Origin: Alphaproteobacteria bacterium | GTDB taxonomy: Bacteria; Pseudomonadota; Alphaproteobacteria; Rickettsiales; JADKJE01 | DNA length: 64,000 bases | Direction of reading: 5' to 3' | NCBI GenBank assembly: GCA_016722515.1 | Contig: JADKJE010000002.1 | Span: 62,001 to 126,000 of the forward strand | In this document: positions 10,633 through 20,545 of the stretch, one piece after another | Layout: each line of letters starts with the position of its first letter | Numbering within the stretch: position 1 is the first letter of the stretch | The notes under the pieces: generated by a model | What the model saw: only the letters and a program-made list of their open reading frames with translations | The model's database searches: none | What the model was told of the DNA's origin: nothing | Translations under genes and position numbers: made by a program

Positions 10633-10740
10633 GAATTGCTCCTAGGCGCAACAAGTATTAAGAAGACGCCTGGATACCCAGCATTTTTCTCCGTCCTTGC
10701 CTACGGCTCAGACTATGAAAAAAGCTGAGTATGACGGAGT
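10633..10740 (+). repeat. Interspersed palindromic repeat, copy 1 (diverged)
   Basis: Begins right after the lipoprotein stop codon. It opens with GAATTGCTCC..GGCGCAA, then GCCTGGATACCCAGC, an inner GCCTACGGCTC hairpin, and ends in TATGACGG. The same order of motifs occurs at 49384-49483 and 62886-62982. It may also act as a transcription stop between the convergent lipoprotein and atp operons, since it can fold (TACTCAG / CTGAG). Confidence 0.5.
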
Positions 10741-10799
10741 GTCGGGGCTAACTAACATCCACAACAAACACCGTATCCACTCAACTAATTACTAAAACC

Positions 10800-11210
10800 C
10801 TACCCCCCAAACGCGTCTAGCGCCTGGATTTTAGCCTGGGCCAGTGCAAGTTCTTTTGCTGCCCTTGCCTTACCATCTTCATCAGTGGTGTAGGTCAGAA
10901 TTTCATTCGCTTCCTGGATGTGTTTTTCAACCTCTTTGCGGTCAATATCCTGAAGCATTTCTGCTTTGTCTACCAACAAGCGGCATTTGGTGTTGTGCAC
11001 TTCGGCAAAACCTGCCGTTACAAACACTTTTTCGATTTGTCCATCGAGTGTTTCAACACGCACAACGCCCGGCTTGATGGTTGAGATAAAAGGGGCATGT
11101 CCTGGCAATACGCCAAACTCACCCTCGGTGCCAGGAACGATAACACTGTTGGCATCCATCGCATAGACAACCTTTTCAGGCGAAATAAGTTCTACGTAAA
11201 TACTAGACAT
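10800..11210 (-). CDS. atpC: F1 ATP synthase epsilon subunit
   Basis: 136 residues; last gene of atpHAGDC. Epsilon is part of the central stalk and an intrinsic inhibitor of ATP hydrolysis. The N-terminal beta-sandwich is clear (VELISPEKVVY, VPGTEGEFGVLPGHAP, VFVTAGFAEV), followed by the shorter two-helix C-terminal region (residues about 88-136). It starts 22 bp after atpD, so co-transcription and matched stoichiometry are expected. Length is typical. Confidence 0.97.
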   Translation of the reverse strand: MSSIYVELISPEKVVYAMDANSVIVPGTEGEFGVLPGHAPFISTIKPGVVRVETLDGQIEKVFVTAGFAEVHNTKCRLLVDKAEMLQDIDRKEVEKHIQEANEILTYTTDEDGKARAAKELALAQAKIQALDAFGG

Positions 11211-11232
11211 ACCTGTAACCTCCTATGGTGCC

Positions 11233-12654
11233 TTAAGCAGCAGCCATGCGTTTTGCTTTCTCGATCGCTTCATCCATGGTTCCTACCATGTAGAATGCCG
11301 ATTCAGGCAAATCGTCATAACGGCCTTCAACCAATCCTTTAAAGCCAGCGATCGTATCTTCGATACGCACCAGTTTACCAGGGCTTCCAGTGAACACTTC
11401 GGCTACGTGGAATGGCTGAGACAGGAAACGTTGAATTTTACGCGCACGGGTTACGATCAATTTATCTTCTTCTGATAATTCGTCCATACCCAAAATCGCA
11501 ATAATATCCTGGAGTGATTTATAGGTTTGCAGAATCCTTTGCACCTCACGCGCTACTTTATAGTGCTCTTCACCGATAATAGCCGGATCAAGCATTTGTG
11601 AGGTTGAATCAAGTGGATCCACCGCCGGATAAATACCAAGCTCGGCGATTTGACGATTCAATACCGTGGTTGCATCCAAGTGCGCAAACGAGGTCGCAGG
11701 CGCTGGGTCGGTCAAGTCGTCCGCAGGTACGTAAATAGCCTGTACGGAGGTGATCGAACCTTTATTGGTTGAGGTAATACGTTCTTGCAGAGCACCCATG
11801 TCGGTAGCCAGGGTTGGCTGGTAACCTACCGCAGATGGAATACGTCCAAGCAACGCAGATACTTCTGATCCTGCTTGTGTGAATCGGAAGATATTATCCA
11901 CGAAGAATAACACATCCTGGCCTTCCTGATCACGGAAATATTCAGCAAGGGTCAAACCGGTCAAGGCAACACGAGCACGAGCCCCAGGTGGTTCATTCAT
12001 TTGTCCGTAAACAAGGGCAACTTTGGATTTGCTCTGGTCTTCCAGATTGATAACGCCCGATTCCATCATCTCGTGATAAAGGTCGTTACCTTCACGGGTA
12101 CGTTCACCCACACCGGCAAATACCGAAAATCCACCGTGGGCTTTAGCCACGTTGTTAATCAATTCCATGATCAACACGGTTTTACCTACACCGGCTCCAC
12201 CGAACAATCCTACTTTACCACCTTTAGCATACGGCGCTAATAGGTCGATGACTTTAATACCAGTCACCAAAATCTCACGGTCGGTTGCTTGATTTTCAAG
12301 TAACGGAGCAGGTTGGTGAATTGCCATTTGCATGGAAGTGGTTAAGGTACCACGCTCATCGATTGGCTCACCAATCACGTTGATGATACGGCCTAAGGTT
12401 TCACGTCCAACGGGCACTGAAATCGGGCTGCCCAAATCACGCACTTCTACGCCACGCTGCAAACCATCGGTAGAATCCATCGCAATACAACGAACCGAGT
12501 TTTCACCCAAATGCTGAGAAACTTCAAGAACCAGACGACGATCGCCAACCTGGGTTTCCAATGCATTCAAAATCGATGGGACTTTCCCTTCACCAAACTG
12601 CACATCCACAACCGCCGAAATCACCTGCGTAATGATGCCTTTGTTTTTTGACAT
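11233..12654 (-). CDS. atpD: F1 ATP synthase beta subunit (catalytic)
   Basis: 473 residues, the usual length. The P-loop GGAGVGKT lies at 152-159, the GERTREGNDLY segment follows, and the ATP synthase alpha/beta signature PAVDPLDSTS sits near 345-354. It carries the catalytic sites that make ATP as gamma rotates. It lies between atpG (32 bp upstream) and atpC. Confidence 0.98.
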   Translation of the reverse strand: MSKNKGIITQVISAVVDVQFGEGKVPSILNALETQVGDRRLVLEVSQHLGENSVRCIAMDSTDGLQRGVEVRDLGSPISVPVGRETLGRIINVIGEPIDERGTLTTSMQMAIHQPAPLLENQATDREILVTGIKVIDLLAPYAKGGKVGLFGGAGVGKTVLIMELINNVAKAHGGFSVFAGVGERTREGNDLYHEMMESGVINLEDQSKSKVALVYGQMNEPPGARARVALTGLTLAEYFRDQEGQDVLFFVDNIFRFTQAGSEVSALLGRIPSAVGYQPTLATDMGALQERITSTNKGSITSVQAIYVPADDLTDPAPATSFAHLDATTVLNRQIAELGIYPAVDPLDSTSQMLDPAIIGEEHYKVAREVQRILQTYKSLQDIIAILGMDELSEEDKLIVTRARKIQRFLSQPFHVAEVFTGSPGKLVRIEDTIAGFKGLVEGRYDDLPESAFYMVGTMDEAIEKAKRMAAA

Positions 12655-12686
12655 AGTGTTTCCTTCCTTAACTTAAATTCCAATAA

Positions 12687-13580
12687 TTATAATGCTTCCG
12701 CACCAGAAATAATCTCGATCAATTCTTTCGTAATAGCAGCCTGACGCGAACGATTATACTGCAACGACAATTTTTTGATCATTTCTCCCGCATTTCGTGT
12801 TGCATTATCCATTGCTGTCATCCGAGCACCTTGCTCACTGGCAGCACTTTCAAGCAACGCACGATACACTTGAACCGCAATATTTTTAGGCAAGAGCGAA
12901 CCTAATACCTGTTCAGCATCTGGCTCGTATTCATAATCGGCCTCAACATGATCGACGCCTTCTGCTGAATCACGCGATTCATTATAGACATAAGCCGGTA
13001 TCAATTGCTGCGTAACGATTTCTTGCTTAATCACCGATTTAAACATGTTATACACCAACATGCAGCGATCAAATTCGCCCTTTTCAAAGCGTTGGATAAT
13101 GTCATGCGCAATTTCTTCAGCCTCATGATATTTAAACACTTTAGACGCCGGGCTTGGCATACGTGCCACAATGTGGCCTTCCTCCAAGCGATGCAGCGAT
13201 TCAAAGCCTTTTTTACCGATAAAATAGAAATAGCAATCTTTGCCCTGACGGGTAAGCTCGGCATAAAGCTGACGCGTTGCTTTGCTGATGGAACCATTGA
13301 AACCACCGCACAATCCACGATCGGAACTGATAACGGCAATTAAAATCTTTTTATCATGGCCATTACCCGATAATAACGGTGGCGCAGTCCCAGAGGTCAT
13401 CGCCGCTGAAGCTAGGTTTTCCAAAATTTGGCTCATGCAGTTAGCATAAGGAAAGGCCGCTTCAACACGATCACGGCAACGGCGTAATTTTGACGCAGCC
13501 ACCATTTTCATGGCGCTGGTAATCTTACGCGTTGACTTTACACTGTTAATTCTAACCCGAAGGCTTTTTAAACTTGGCAT
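12687..13580 (-). CDS. atpG: F1 ATP synthase gamma subunit (rotor stalk)
   Basis: 297 residues. The N-terminal helix (MPSLKSLRVRINSVKSTRKI, TSAMKMVAASKLRR) and the C-terminal helix (GARMTAMDNATRNAGEMI, LSLQYNRSRQAAITKEL) form the coiled coil that turns inside the alpha3beta3 ring. SSDRGLCGGFNGSI in the middle is the conserved gamma motif. It starts 14 bp after atpA. Confidence 0.97.
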   Translation of the reverse strand: MPSLKSLRVRINSVKSTRKITSAMKMVAASKLRRCRDRVEAAFPYANCMSQILENLASAAMTSGTAPPLLSGNGHDKKILIAVISSDRGLCGGFNGSISKATRQLYAELTRQGKDCYFYFIGKKGFESLHRLEEGHIVARMPSPASKVFKYHEAEEIAHDIIQRFEKGEFDRCMLVYNMFKSVIKQEIVTQQLIPAYVYNESRDSAEGVDHVEADYEYEPDAEQVLGSLLPKNIAVQVYRALLESAASEQGARMTAMDNATRNAGEMIKKLSLQYNRSRQAAITKELIEIISGAEAL

Positions 13581-13594
13581 AGCAGTTCCAATCT

Positions 13595-15136
13595 TTAATC
13601 AACAGGAGTGAAACGTTTCACCACTTGCTCAATCACTTCACGCAGTTTTTTCTCGGTTTCATCCGATACTTTCTGTTCGTCACGAATCGACTTCAAAATA
13701 CCCGCGTAATTGCTTTCTAATTCTAACAGCAACTCACGCTCAAAACGGGTAACGTCTTTCAGTTCGATATGATCCAGATAACCTTTTACGCCTGCGAAAA
13801 TCGAAACAACCTGCTGCTCTACCACATACGGAGAATATTGAGCTTGTTTCAGAAGTTCGGTCAAACGAGCACCTCGTGCCAGTGTTTTTTGCGTTGAGGC
13901 ATCCAAGTCAGAACCAAACTGGGCAAAGGCCGCTAATTCACGATACTGCGCCAAGTCTAATTTAATCGTACCGGCTACTTGTTTCATCGCTTTAATTTGC
14001 GCCGCAGATCCTACCCGAGAGACAGACAGACCCACGTTTACAGCCGGACGGATACCTTTATAGAATAATTCGGTTTCCAAGAAAATCTGACCATCCGTAA
14101 TTGAAATGACGTTGGTTGGGATATACGCAGATACGTCACCCGCCTGTGTTTCAATAATAGGCAGTGCAGTTAATGATCCAGCACCCATCGCGTCAGACAT
14201 TTTAGCAGCACGCTCTAACAAACGCGAGTGGAGATAAAATACGTCTCCAGGATACGCTTCACGTCCAGGAGGACGACGAAGCAACAATGACATCTGACGA
14301 TAAGCCACAGCGTGCTTACTCAAATCATCATAAACGATCAACGCGTGCATTCCGTTATCGCGGAAATACTCACCCATGGCAGCCCCCGTATACGGAGCAA
14401 GGAACTGCATTGGCGCAGGATCAGAAGCAGTAGCCGCAACTACGATACTGTACTCAAGCGCACCTTCTTCTTCGAGGCGCTTCACAATCTGCGCAACGGT
14501 TGAGCGTTTTTGTCCAATAGCCACATAGATGCAATAAAGTTTTTTATGCTCATCATCGCTGGCGTTATTGGTTTTTTGATTCAAAATAGCATCAATCGCA
14601 ACTGCTGTTTTACCCGTTTGACGGTCACCAATGATCAACTCACGCTGACCACGACCGATTGGAATCAAGGTATCAACCGCTTTAATCCCGGTTTGAACAG
14701 GCTCATGAACTGATTTACGGGCAATAATACCAGGGGCTTTGGTTTCTACCGGGCTGGTATGTTTGGCATTCAGCGGGCCTTTACCATCGATGGGTTCACC
14801 AAGCGCGTTCACCACGCGGCCCAGCAATTCTTTACCAACAGGAACCGTCACAATTTCGCCGGTACGCTTCACTACATCACCCTGGGTAATGGCTCTATCG
14901 TCACCAAACACCACCACGCCCACATTGTCGTGCTCTAGGTTTAAGGCCATGCCTTTAATGCCATTAGCAAATTCAACCAGCTCGCCCGCTTGAATATTAT
15001 CAAGGCCATGAATACGTGCAATACCATCACCCATAGTGATGACTTCACCCACTTCCTTACGTTCTGCCTGGCGGCCGTAATGTTCAATTTGCTGTTTTAA
15101 TATTGACGAAACTTCAGATACAGCGTTATCAGCCAT
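13595..15136 (-). CDS. atpA: F1 ATP synthase alpha subunit (regulatory nucleotide sites)
   Basis: 513 residues. The P-loop GDRQTGKT is at about 170-177 and the signature PAVNVGLSVS near 365-374; the N-terminal MADNAVSEVSSILKQQIEHY is the crown segment that contacts delta. Alpha binds nucleotide without turning it over. It starts 24 bp after atpH, inside the operon. Confidence 0.98.
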   Translation of the reverse strand: MADNAVSEVSSILKQQIEHYGRQAERKEVGEVITMGDGIARIHGLDNIQAGELVEFANGIKGMALNLEHDNVGVVVFGDDRAITQGDVVKRTGEIVTVPVGKELLGRVVNALGEPIDGKGPLNAKHTSPVETKAPGIIARKSVHEPVQTGIKAVDTLIPIGRGQRELIIGDRQTGKTAVAIDAILNQKTNNASDDEHKKLYCIYVAIGQKRSTVAQIVKRLEEEGALEYSIVVAATASDPAPMQFLAPYTGAAMGEYFRDNGMHALIVYDDLSKHAVAYRQMSLLLRRPPGREAYPGDVFYLHSRLLERAAKMSDAMGAGSLTALPIIETQAGDVSAYIPTNVISITDGQIFLETELFYKGIRPAVNVGLSVSRVGSAAQIKAMKQVAGTIKLDLAQYRELAAFAQFGSDLDASTQKTLARGARLTELLKQAQYSPYVVEQQVVSIFAGVKGYLDHIELKDVTRFERELLLELESNYAGILKSIRDEQKVSDETEKKLREVIEQVVKRFTPVD

Positions 15137-15160
15137 AGATACTCCTTTTTATAATCCTAT

Positions 15161-15718
15161 TTATGCAGCAATTGCTTCATGACCAAGCGCTTCAACCCGC
15201 TGTAATTTTCCAGCAAGCGAGCAATCGTAAAGCGTTGAACCAATTTTAACTAACATTCCACCAATGATAGAAGGATCAATTTCCCACTCCGCCGTTATCT
15301 TGCGTTGCAGCGATTGCTCTAACAATGTTGTCACTGTTTTTTGTTGCTGGTCGCTAAATGTGGTAGCACCAACAATCGTGACGGGAACGATATTTTTTTC
15401 TTTAGCCATCAAGCCTAAAAAGCTCTGAGCCACGTCTTCAAATGCACCCATGCGTCTGCGCTCAGCTAAAACGCCCAACAAACGAATCACCAGATCATGA
15501 AGATTCAGGGAAGAAACAACCTTCTTCATCACTTCGGCCTGTTGCGGACGCGATAACAAGGTATCGACCGCGAACAACCTTAATTCCTCAGATTGAGAAA
15601 AAAGTTCTTTTAGTTTTTTTAAATCGTCTGCAACCTGGTCAAGTACGTTTTTTTCCTTAGCAAGGGAAAAAAGCGCTTTAGCATAACGACCCGCTACAAG
15701 TGAAAGGCCTAACGTCAT
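15161..15718 (-). CDS. atpH: F1 ATP synthase delta subunit (peripheral stalk)
   Basis: 185 residues, first gene of the operon. The N-terminal RYAKALFSLAKEKN motif and the C-terminal DPSIIGGMLVKIGSTLYDCS are hallmarks of delta/OSCP, which joins F1 to the peripheral stalk. F0 genes (atpBEF) are not in this window; separate F0 and F1 operons are characteristic of alphaproteobacteria. Confidence 0.96.
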   Translation of the reverse strand: MTLGLSLVAGRYAKALFSLAKEKNVLDQVADDLKKLKELFSQSEELRLFAVDTLLSRPQQAEVMKKVVSSLNLHDLVIRLLGVLAERRRMGAFEDVAQSFLGLMAKEKNIVPVTIVGATTFSDQQQKTVTTLLEQSLQRKITAEWEIDPSIIGGMLVKIGSTLYDCSLAGKLQRVEALGHEAIAA

Positions 15719-15766
15719 CAGGAAAAACCTATTGAAATATGTTTACATGGATATATGGAACGTGCC

Positions 15767-15795
15767 TATGTACCATATTTTCGCCCCGAACTCAA
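15767..15795 (-). promoter_or_regulatory. Putative sigma-70 promoter of the atpHAGDC operon
   Basis: On the minus strand TTGAGT is followed by 17 bp and TACATA, ending about 50 bp before the atpH start. Box quality is moderate, but spacing and position are right. Confidence 0.45.
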
Positions 15796-15952
15796 GCATG
15801 TTTATTCGCTAGACGGTTTTAATGGCATGGCATTTTGGCCACAGACCTTCCAAAAAGCGGCTATATTGTATTTTTATCTTTGGTTTTTATGATTAACTCC
15901 TTAACTGCAACCATCTACGAATACCCATCGGTTACGTTAAGAATTAGATTAA

Positions 15953-16010
15953 GAATTGCGCGGTTCGCGCAATTAAGTGTTGCGCTGGATATTCAGCTTT
16001 TTTCGGAGCA
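15953..16010 (+). repeat. Interspersed palindromic repeat, copy 2 (partial)
   Basis: GAATTGCGCGGTTCGCGCAAT, then TAAGTGTTGCGCTGG and ATTCAGC match the first half of the repeat family also seen at 10633, 49384 and 62886. The distal hairpin is replaced here by a different inverted repeat. Confidence 0.5.
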
Positions 16011-16017
16011 TGAGCAT

Positions 16018-16045
16018 GAGAGGGGCGGCAATTACCGCCCCTCTC
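16018..16045 (-). terminator. Strong hairpin downstream of the transaldolase gene
   Basis: An 11-bp perfect stem (GAGAGGGGCGG with CCGCCCCTCTC) and a six-base loop, 64 bp past the end of the transaldolase gene. It lacks a proper U-run on either strand, so it could be a factor-dependent or bidirectional stop rather than a classic intrinsic terminator. Confidence 0.5.
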
Positions 16046-16108
16046 TACCTCTTAAATTACCACAACACCAAAACCTTTCAAGCCAAAAACAATACGATTA
16101 TTTTGCCC

Positions 16109-16765
16109 TTACAAAATATTCTGTCCAGTCTTTGCCCAATCTTTAAGGAACGTATCCAACCCTTTATCGGTTAGGGGATGATTTGCTAATTGACGAATCA
16201 CTTTCGGAGGCAGGGTTGCCACATGCGCTCCAACTTTGGCAGCTTCTATCAAATGGATAGGATGCCTGATGGATGCCACTAGCACTTTGGTTTTAAAGGC
16301 AGGATATTGGCTATAAATTTGGCAAATATCACGGATAAGCTGATTGCCATCCTGACTGATATCATCCAACCGCCCAACAAATGGCGAAATAAAGGTAGCA
16401 CCTGCTTTCGCGGCAAGGATTGCCTGTGAAGCGGAGAAGCATAACGTTACATTGACCATGATGCCTTGGCCGCTGAGTGTTTTACAGGCTTTTAAGCCAT
16501 CCCAGGTAAGGGGTACTTTGACCGTAATCTGCGGGGCAATTTTGTGAAGGGACAGACCTTCTTCAATCATCGCATCGGCTTTGGTAGCCGTTACTTCTGC
16601 GCTGACAGGACCAGGCACAATGGCACAAATTTCCTTTAAGATCGAACGAAAATCTCCACCCGACTGCGCTACCAGCGTAGGATTGGTGGTAACTCCATCA
16701 ATCATACCGGTTGCGGCAAGGTCGCGTATTTCATTAATATCTGCGGTATCGACAAAAAATTCCAT
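16109..16765 (-). CDS. Transaldolase / fructose-6-phosphate aldolase (TalC/Fsa type)
   Basis: 218 residues, the length of the small transaldolase subfamily. TTNPTL at 26-31 and the Schiff-base lysine K83 in QITVKVPLT mark the active site; ATLPPKVI near the C-terminus is typical. It transfers a dihydroxyacetone unit between sugar phosphates in the non-oxidative pentose phosphate pathway, or acts as an Fsa aldolase; sequence alone does not decide. It lies between priA and atpH, an arrangement I recall as common in alphaproteobacteria, here with its own intergenic regions on both sides. A TATAAT near 16830 on the minus strand may be part of its promoter. Confidence 0.92.
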   Translation of the reverse strand: MEFFVDTADINEIRDLAATGMIDGVTTNPTLVAQSGGDFRSILKEICAIVPGPVSAEVTATKADAMIEEGLSLHKIAPQITVKVPLTWDGLKACKTLSGQGIMVNVTLCFSASQAILAAKAGATFISPFVGRLDDISQDGNQLIRDICQIYSQYPAFKTKVLVASIRHPIHLIEAAKVGAHVATLPPKVIRQLANHPLTDKGLDTFLKDWAKTGQNIL

Positions 16766-16927
16766 ATCATTCTCCTAAATATAAAGATGGCCAAAGGGTA
16801 ACCAAACATACGAAAGGAAGCAAGGACGATTATAACCCACAAGCTCCACGTCACCGCTTTAATAGTAAATATCCTTGCCTTTTAGCCCCACATACACGAC
16901 TATCCACCTTCAAAATAGTAGACACCA

Positions 16928-19102
16928 ATGTCCCTCAATCAACACGCCCATATTTTACTTCCCTTACCGTTTTACACGGGCTTTGATTATGCCATTCCCA
17001 CGGGCATGGCGGTCGACATTGGCCATATCGTGGAAGTGCCCTTTGGCCGCAGCCGCCATTTTGGTGTGGTAGAATCGTTGCTTGTTTCCGAACTGAACCC
17101 CGAAAAAATAAAACCGATTATCCGGGTTCTGGACACACCGCCGGTTTCGTCACGTTTTATAGATTTTCTGAATTGGGCGGCATCTTACACCCTCACCCCC
17201 ATCGGCCATATCGTTAAAATGGCTATGCCCGTGGAAGACGCACTGGAATTTCAGACCAAACCAACGGACCTTTATTTTCAAAGAGGACTAGCCACCCCAA
17301 GCCGCCTGACGCCTGAACGCAAAAAAGTGATAGCCTTGATGGACGACCATCAGATTCGAAGCTTAAAAAGCATCCTAGAATGGACCGGCGTCAGCAAAGC
17401 GGTTATCTCGAGTTTGGTTGAGTCCAAATGCCTGGTTAAAGCTGAAGCAGACCTCACTCACAGTGATGATATGATTCCTCTAGCACCCTGCATGGTTACC
17501 CTGAGCCCCTATCAACAGCAAGCCCTTGATGATATTCTCCCTTATTTGCAAACCGAACAATTTCATGCAGCGTTACTGGATGGCGTTACAGGGTCTGGGA
17601 AAACCGAAGTGTATATGGAAGCCATCGCCTATTTACTGGAACACACCTCCAAACAAATGCTGGTGATGTTGCCAGAGATCGCCCTCACCTCGCAATTTTT
17701 GGAACGATTTACGAAACGCTTTGGTTTTGCGCCTGATATCTGGCATTCGTCGATTGGCAAACGCCAGCGTAAAGAAACCTGGCAGCGCATTATCCGTGGC
17801 GAAGCACGGGTGGTCATTGGCGCGCGATCTGCGCTTTTTCTGCCTTATGCGCAATTAGGCTTGATTGTGGTAGATGAGGAACATGATGGCTCTTATAAAC
17901 AGGAAGAAGGTGTCATCTATAATGCCCGCGATATGGCAGTCACCCGCGCCTATAAAGAGAAATTCCCGATTATCCTTGCCTCGGCAACACCTTCGCTAGA
18001 AACCTACCTTCATGCGATGTCACATAAATACCAGCACCTTAAACTTCCGTCACGCTACGGTGTGGACGATATGCCGACCATTAAAATTATCGATTTGAAA
18101 GCGGTCAAATTACCCTATCAGCATTGGATATCCGAACCTCTCAGCCGTGCGATTGCCAAAAATCTGGAGCAAGGCGATCAGGCCCTGTTGTTTTTGAACA
18201 GACGCGGCTATGCGCCTGTTACGGTGTGCAGTTCCTGTGGCCATCATATTGGTTGCCCCGATTGCGCTACCTGGCTGGTAGAACATAAGCGCCACGATCA
18301 ATTAATGTGTCACCATTGCGGCTATAAAACCATCAAGCCCACCGCATGCCCCGAATGCAATACACCTAACAGCCTTCAAGCCTTTGGCCCTGGTGCCGAA
18401 CGTATTGTAGAAGAAGCACGAGCCTTATTTCCCAGGGCAACGGTCGAACTGCTTTCCAGCGACACCATGGATAGTGAAAGCAAAATGACAGCACTCATTG
18501 ATGCTATCTTGAACAAAAAAATTGATATTCTGGTTGGCACGCAAATTTTAGCAAAGGGTCACCATTTTCCCAACCTCACCCTGGTTGGCGTCATTGATGC
18601 CGAATCCGGCATGGGCAGCGGCGATTACCGCGCCAGCGAACGCACCTACCAATTGCTGCATCAAGTCGCAGGCCGGGCCGGTCGTGAAAAACCGGGGGAA
18701 GTTTATATTCAAACCTATCAACCTGATAACCCATTGCTGCAAGCACTCATCCACTGGAATCGTGATCATTTTCTAGAATTTGAACAAGAAAGCCGGACTC
18801 TCACCAACATGCCGCCATTTTCGCGTCTAGCCTCTTTTATTCTCACCGGCAGCGATGAGCGGCAGGTAATGCAAGTGGCCCAACAGCTTACCCGCATAGC
18901 CCCTCCTCACAAAGACATTTCCATCCTCGGCCCCACGCCCGCACCCATTGCCCATATTCGCAAACAATACCGGTTCCGTATTTTAATCAAGTCCCCCCGC
19001 GACGTTATGCTGCAACCCTTCATTATGGCATGGCTGCAAAACGCGGCCATTCCAAGGAATGTGCGTTTAAAAATTGATATTGATCCGTATCAGTTTTTTT
19101 AA
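16928..19102 (+). CDS. priA: Primosomal replication restart helicase PriA (N')
   Basis: 724 residues. In order: the N-terminal DNA-binding domain (FTGFDYAIP-like start, GRSRHFGVV), the helicase P-loop GVTGSGKTE (about 218-226), the DEEH box (VVDEEHDGSYKQ, about 314), and eight zinc-binding cysteines in CSSCGHHIGCPDC, CHHCG and CPEC (about 434-476), then GTQILAKGHHFPNLTLV and the QVAGRAGR motif. It reloads DnaB at stalled forks. It is divergent from the transaldolase gene. The C-terminus is complete. Confidence 0.97.
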   Translation: MSLNQHAHILLPLPFYTGFDYAIPTGMAVDIGHIVEVPFGRSRHFGVVESLLVSELNPEKIKPIIRVLDTPPVSSRFIDFLNWAASYTLTPIGHIVKMAMPVEDALEFQTKPTDLYFQRGLATPSRLTPERKKVIALMDDHQIRSLKSILEWTGVSKAVISSLVESKCLVKAEADLTHSDDMIPLAPCMVTLSPYQQQALDDILPYLQTEQFHAALLDGVTGSGKTEVYMEAIAYLLEHTSKQMLVMLPEIALTSQFLERFTKRFGFAPDIWHSSIGKRQRKETWQRIIRGEARVVIGARSALFLPYAQLGLIVVDEEHDGSYKQEEGVIYNARDMAVTRAYKEKFPIILASATPSLETYLHAMSHKYQHLKLPSRYGVDDMPTIKIIDLKAVKLPYQHWISEPLSRAIAKNLEQGDQALLFLNRRGYAPVTVCSSCGHHIGCPDCATWLVEHKRHDQLMCHHCGYKTIKPTACPECNTPNSLQAFGPGAERIVEEARALFPRATVELLSSDTMDSESKMTALIDAILNKKIDILVGTQILAKGHHFPNLTLVGVIDAESGMGSGDYRASERTYQLLHQVAGRAGREKPGEVYIQTYQPDNPLLQALIHWNRDHFLEFEQESRTLTNMPPFSRLASFILTGSDERQVMQVAQQLTRIAPPHKDISILGPTPAPIAHIRKQYRFRILIKSPRDVMLQPFIMAWLQNAAIPRNVRLKIDIDPYQFF

Positions 19103-19277
19103 TAAAAATACATATCACAACCATCCCTGTGGCGGCTTTTTTCTTAACATAGAATATTTAAAATTATTATATTTATAGCCAAAGAATCCAAAAAACAAAT
19201 ACCCTCATCTACAACATACTGCATTGACATTACTTTTAATTGTGATAAAAATATATTTTTCACAAAACAGCAACACT

Positions 19278-20543
19278 ATGAACAATACAACAAACACCAC
19301 TTTGTCTGCTTCCACTATCCCTGTGCGCACCGATGAAGCCTCCCAGATTCCCCCATCGACCGACGCTTTATGGCAAAACCCACCCCATCAGGTCCATTAT
19401 GATGGCACTACCAACACGATCTGGTCGATGTGGATATTAAACCTCGTCCTTAAAATAATAACCTTAGGAACTTATACTTTTTGGGGCAAAACACGGATGC
19501 GCCGCTATCTGGTGGAGAGCTTTAGTTTAATGGGTGATCGATTTACCTATACCGGCCGAGGAACAGAATTATTACTGGGCTTTTTGAAAACACTCCCTTT
19601 TTGGGCAGCCTTTATTACCCTTTTTTTGATCATACCACCGACAATGATGAATCGCGCCATATTATACGTCTATCCATTCGTGCTGATTTTGGTACTTGCT
19701 GCTTCCTATGCGGGATTACGCTATCGCTATTCACGCATTTTTTGGCGAGGCGTGTGCCTTCAATTAAAGGGATCCGCCTGGTTTTACGCGTTTTATACTA
19801 TAGGACAACTCGTGTTGACCTTATTAACGCTGGGAATCTACGCCCCTTATGCCGATATAAAATGCACACAGTACCTCTATAAAAATTCTTATTTTGGATC
19901 ACAACCATTTTACATGACACCCTCTCCGCGCCTATTGATGAAAACCAATATAGTGACTCTGCTGCTAGCTTTAGTAACCTTTGGCGTAGCCCGACTATGG
20001 TACAGCGCAAAGCTGCATAACCATATTTTTGCTTCACTCAGGCTCGGGCATTTTAGATTTCATACTACTTACAGCGGATACAATATTCTTGAATTACTGT
20101 TTGGCAATATCATCCTTATCCTTGCTCCCTATCTCATTGTCTTTTCGGTGTTATTTTTTGCAACCCCGCCCATTCACATTGACTCAACCATCCCAGCTCC
20201 CGTTTCTACTAACACTCTTCTTGAGAGCACTGACACCGTCAACAAAGTACAAGCGCGCGTAGATAACATTGTTCAAGAAAACATAAGGAAACTTGGTTCG
20301 CCCATCATTAATTTCATCGATATTACCGGCTTCTATGGTGTGCTTATCTCCGTAATAGCATTAATATTGGGTAGCGGATGGGCATCTGCACTGGTTATGC
20401 AACGCAGGCTAGAATTCTTTGTTCGCCACTTCACCGTCATTGGCGAGGATAATACGTCAGGGATCATTCAATCTAAACATAATAAAGGCGGCATATTGGG
20501 AGAGGGCGCTCATTTATTATTTGGCGATTCCGTTGCATTTTAG
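19278..20543 (+). CDS. DUF898 (YjgN-like) polytopic inner-membrane protein
   Basis: About 421 residues from the ATG at 19278; an upstream TTG at 19224 would add an unlikely hydrophobic extension. Two related halves carry the DUF898 signature: TLGTYTFWGKTRMRRYL and TLGIYAPYADIKCTQYLYKN, each followed by membrane segments, and a third variant VTFGVARLWYSAKLHNHIF. Function of the family is unknown. It starts an apparent two-gene operon with an M48 peptidase 2 bp downstream, a pairing I recall from other proteobacteria, which suggests a joint envelope task. Confidence 0.85.
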   Translation: MNNTTNTTLSASTIPVRTDEASQIPPSTDALWQNPPHQVHYDGTTNTIWSMWILNLVLKIITLGTYTFWGKTRMRRYLVESFSLMGDRFTYTGRGTELLLGFLKTLPFWAAFITLFLIIPPTMMNRAILYVYPFVLILVLAASYAGLRYRYSRIFWRGVCLQLKGSAWFYAFYTIGQLVLTLLTLGIYAPYADIKCTQYLYKNSYFGSQPFYMTPSPRLLMKTNIVTLLLALVTFGVARLWYSAKLHNHIFASLRLGHFRFHTTYSGYNILELLFGNIILILAPYLIVFSVLFFATPPIHIDSTIPAPVSTNTLLESTDTVNKVQARVDNIVQENIRKLGSPIINFIDITGFYGVLISVIALILGSGWASALVMQRRLEFFVRHFTVIGEDNTSGIIQSKHNKGGILGEGAHLLFGDSVAF

Positions 20544-20545
20544 CT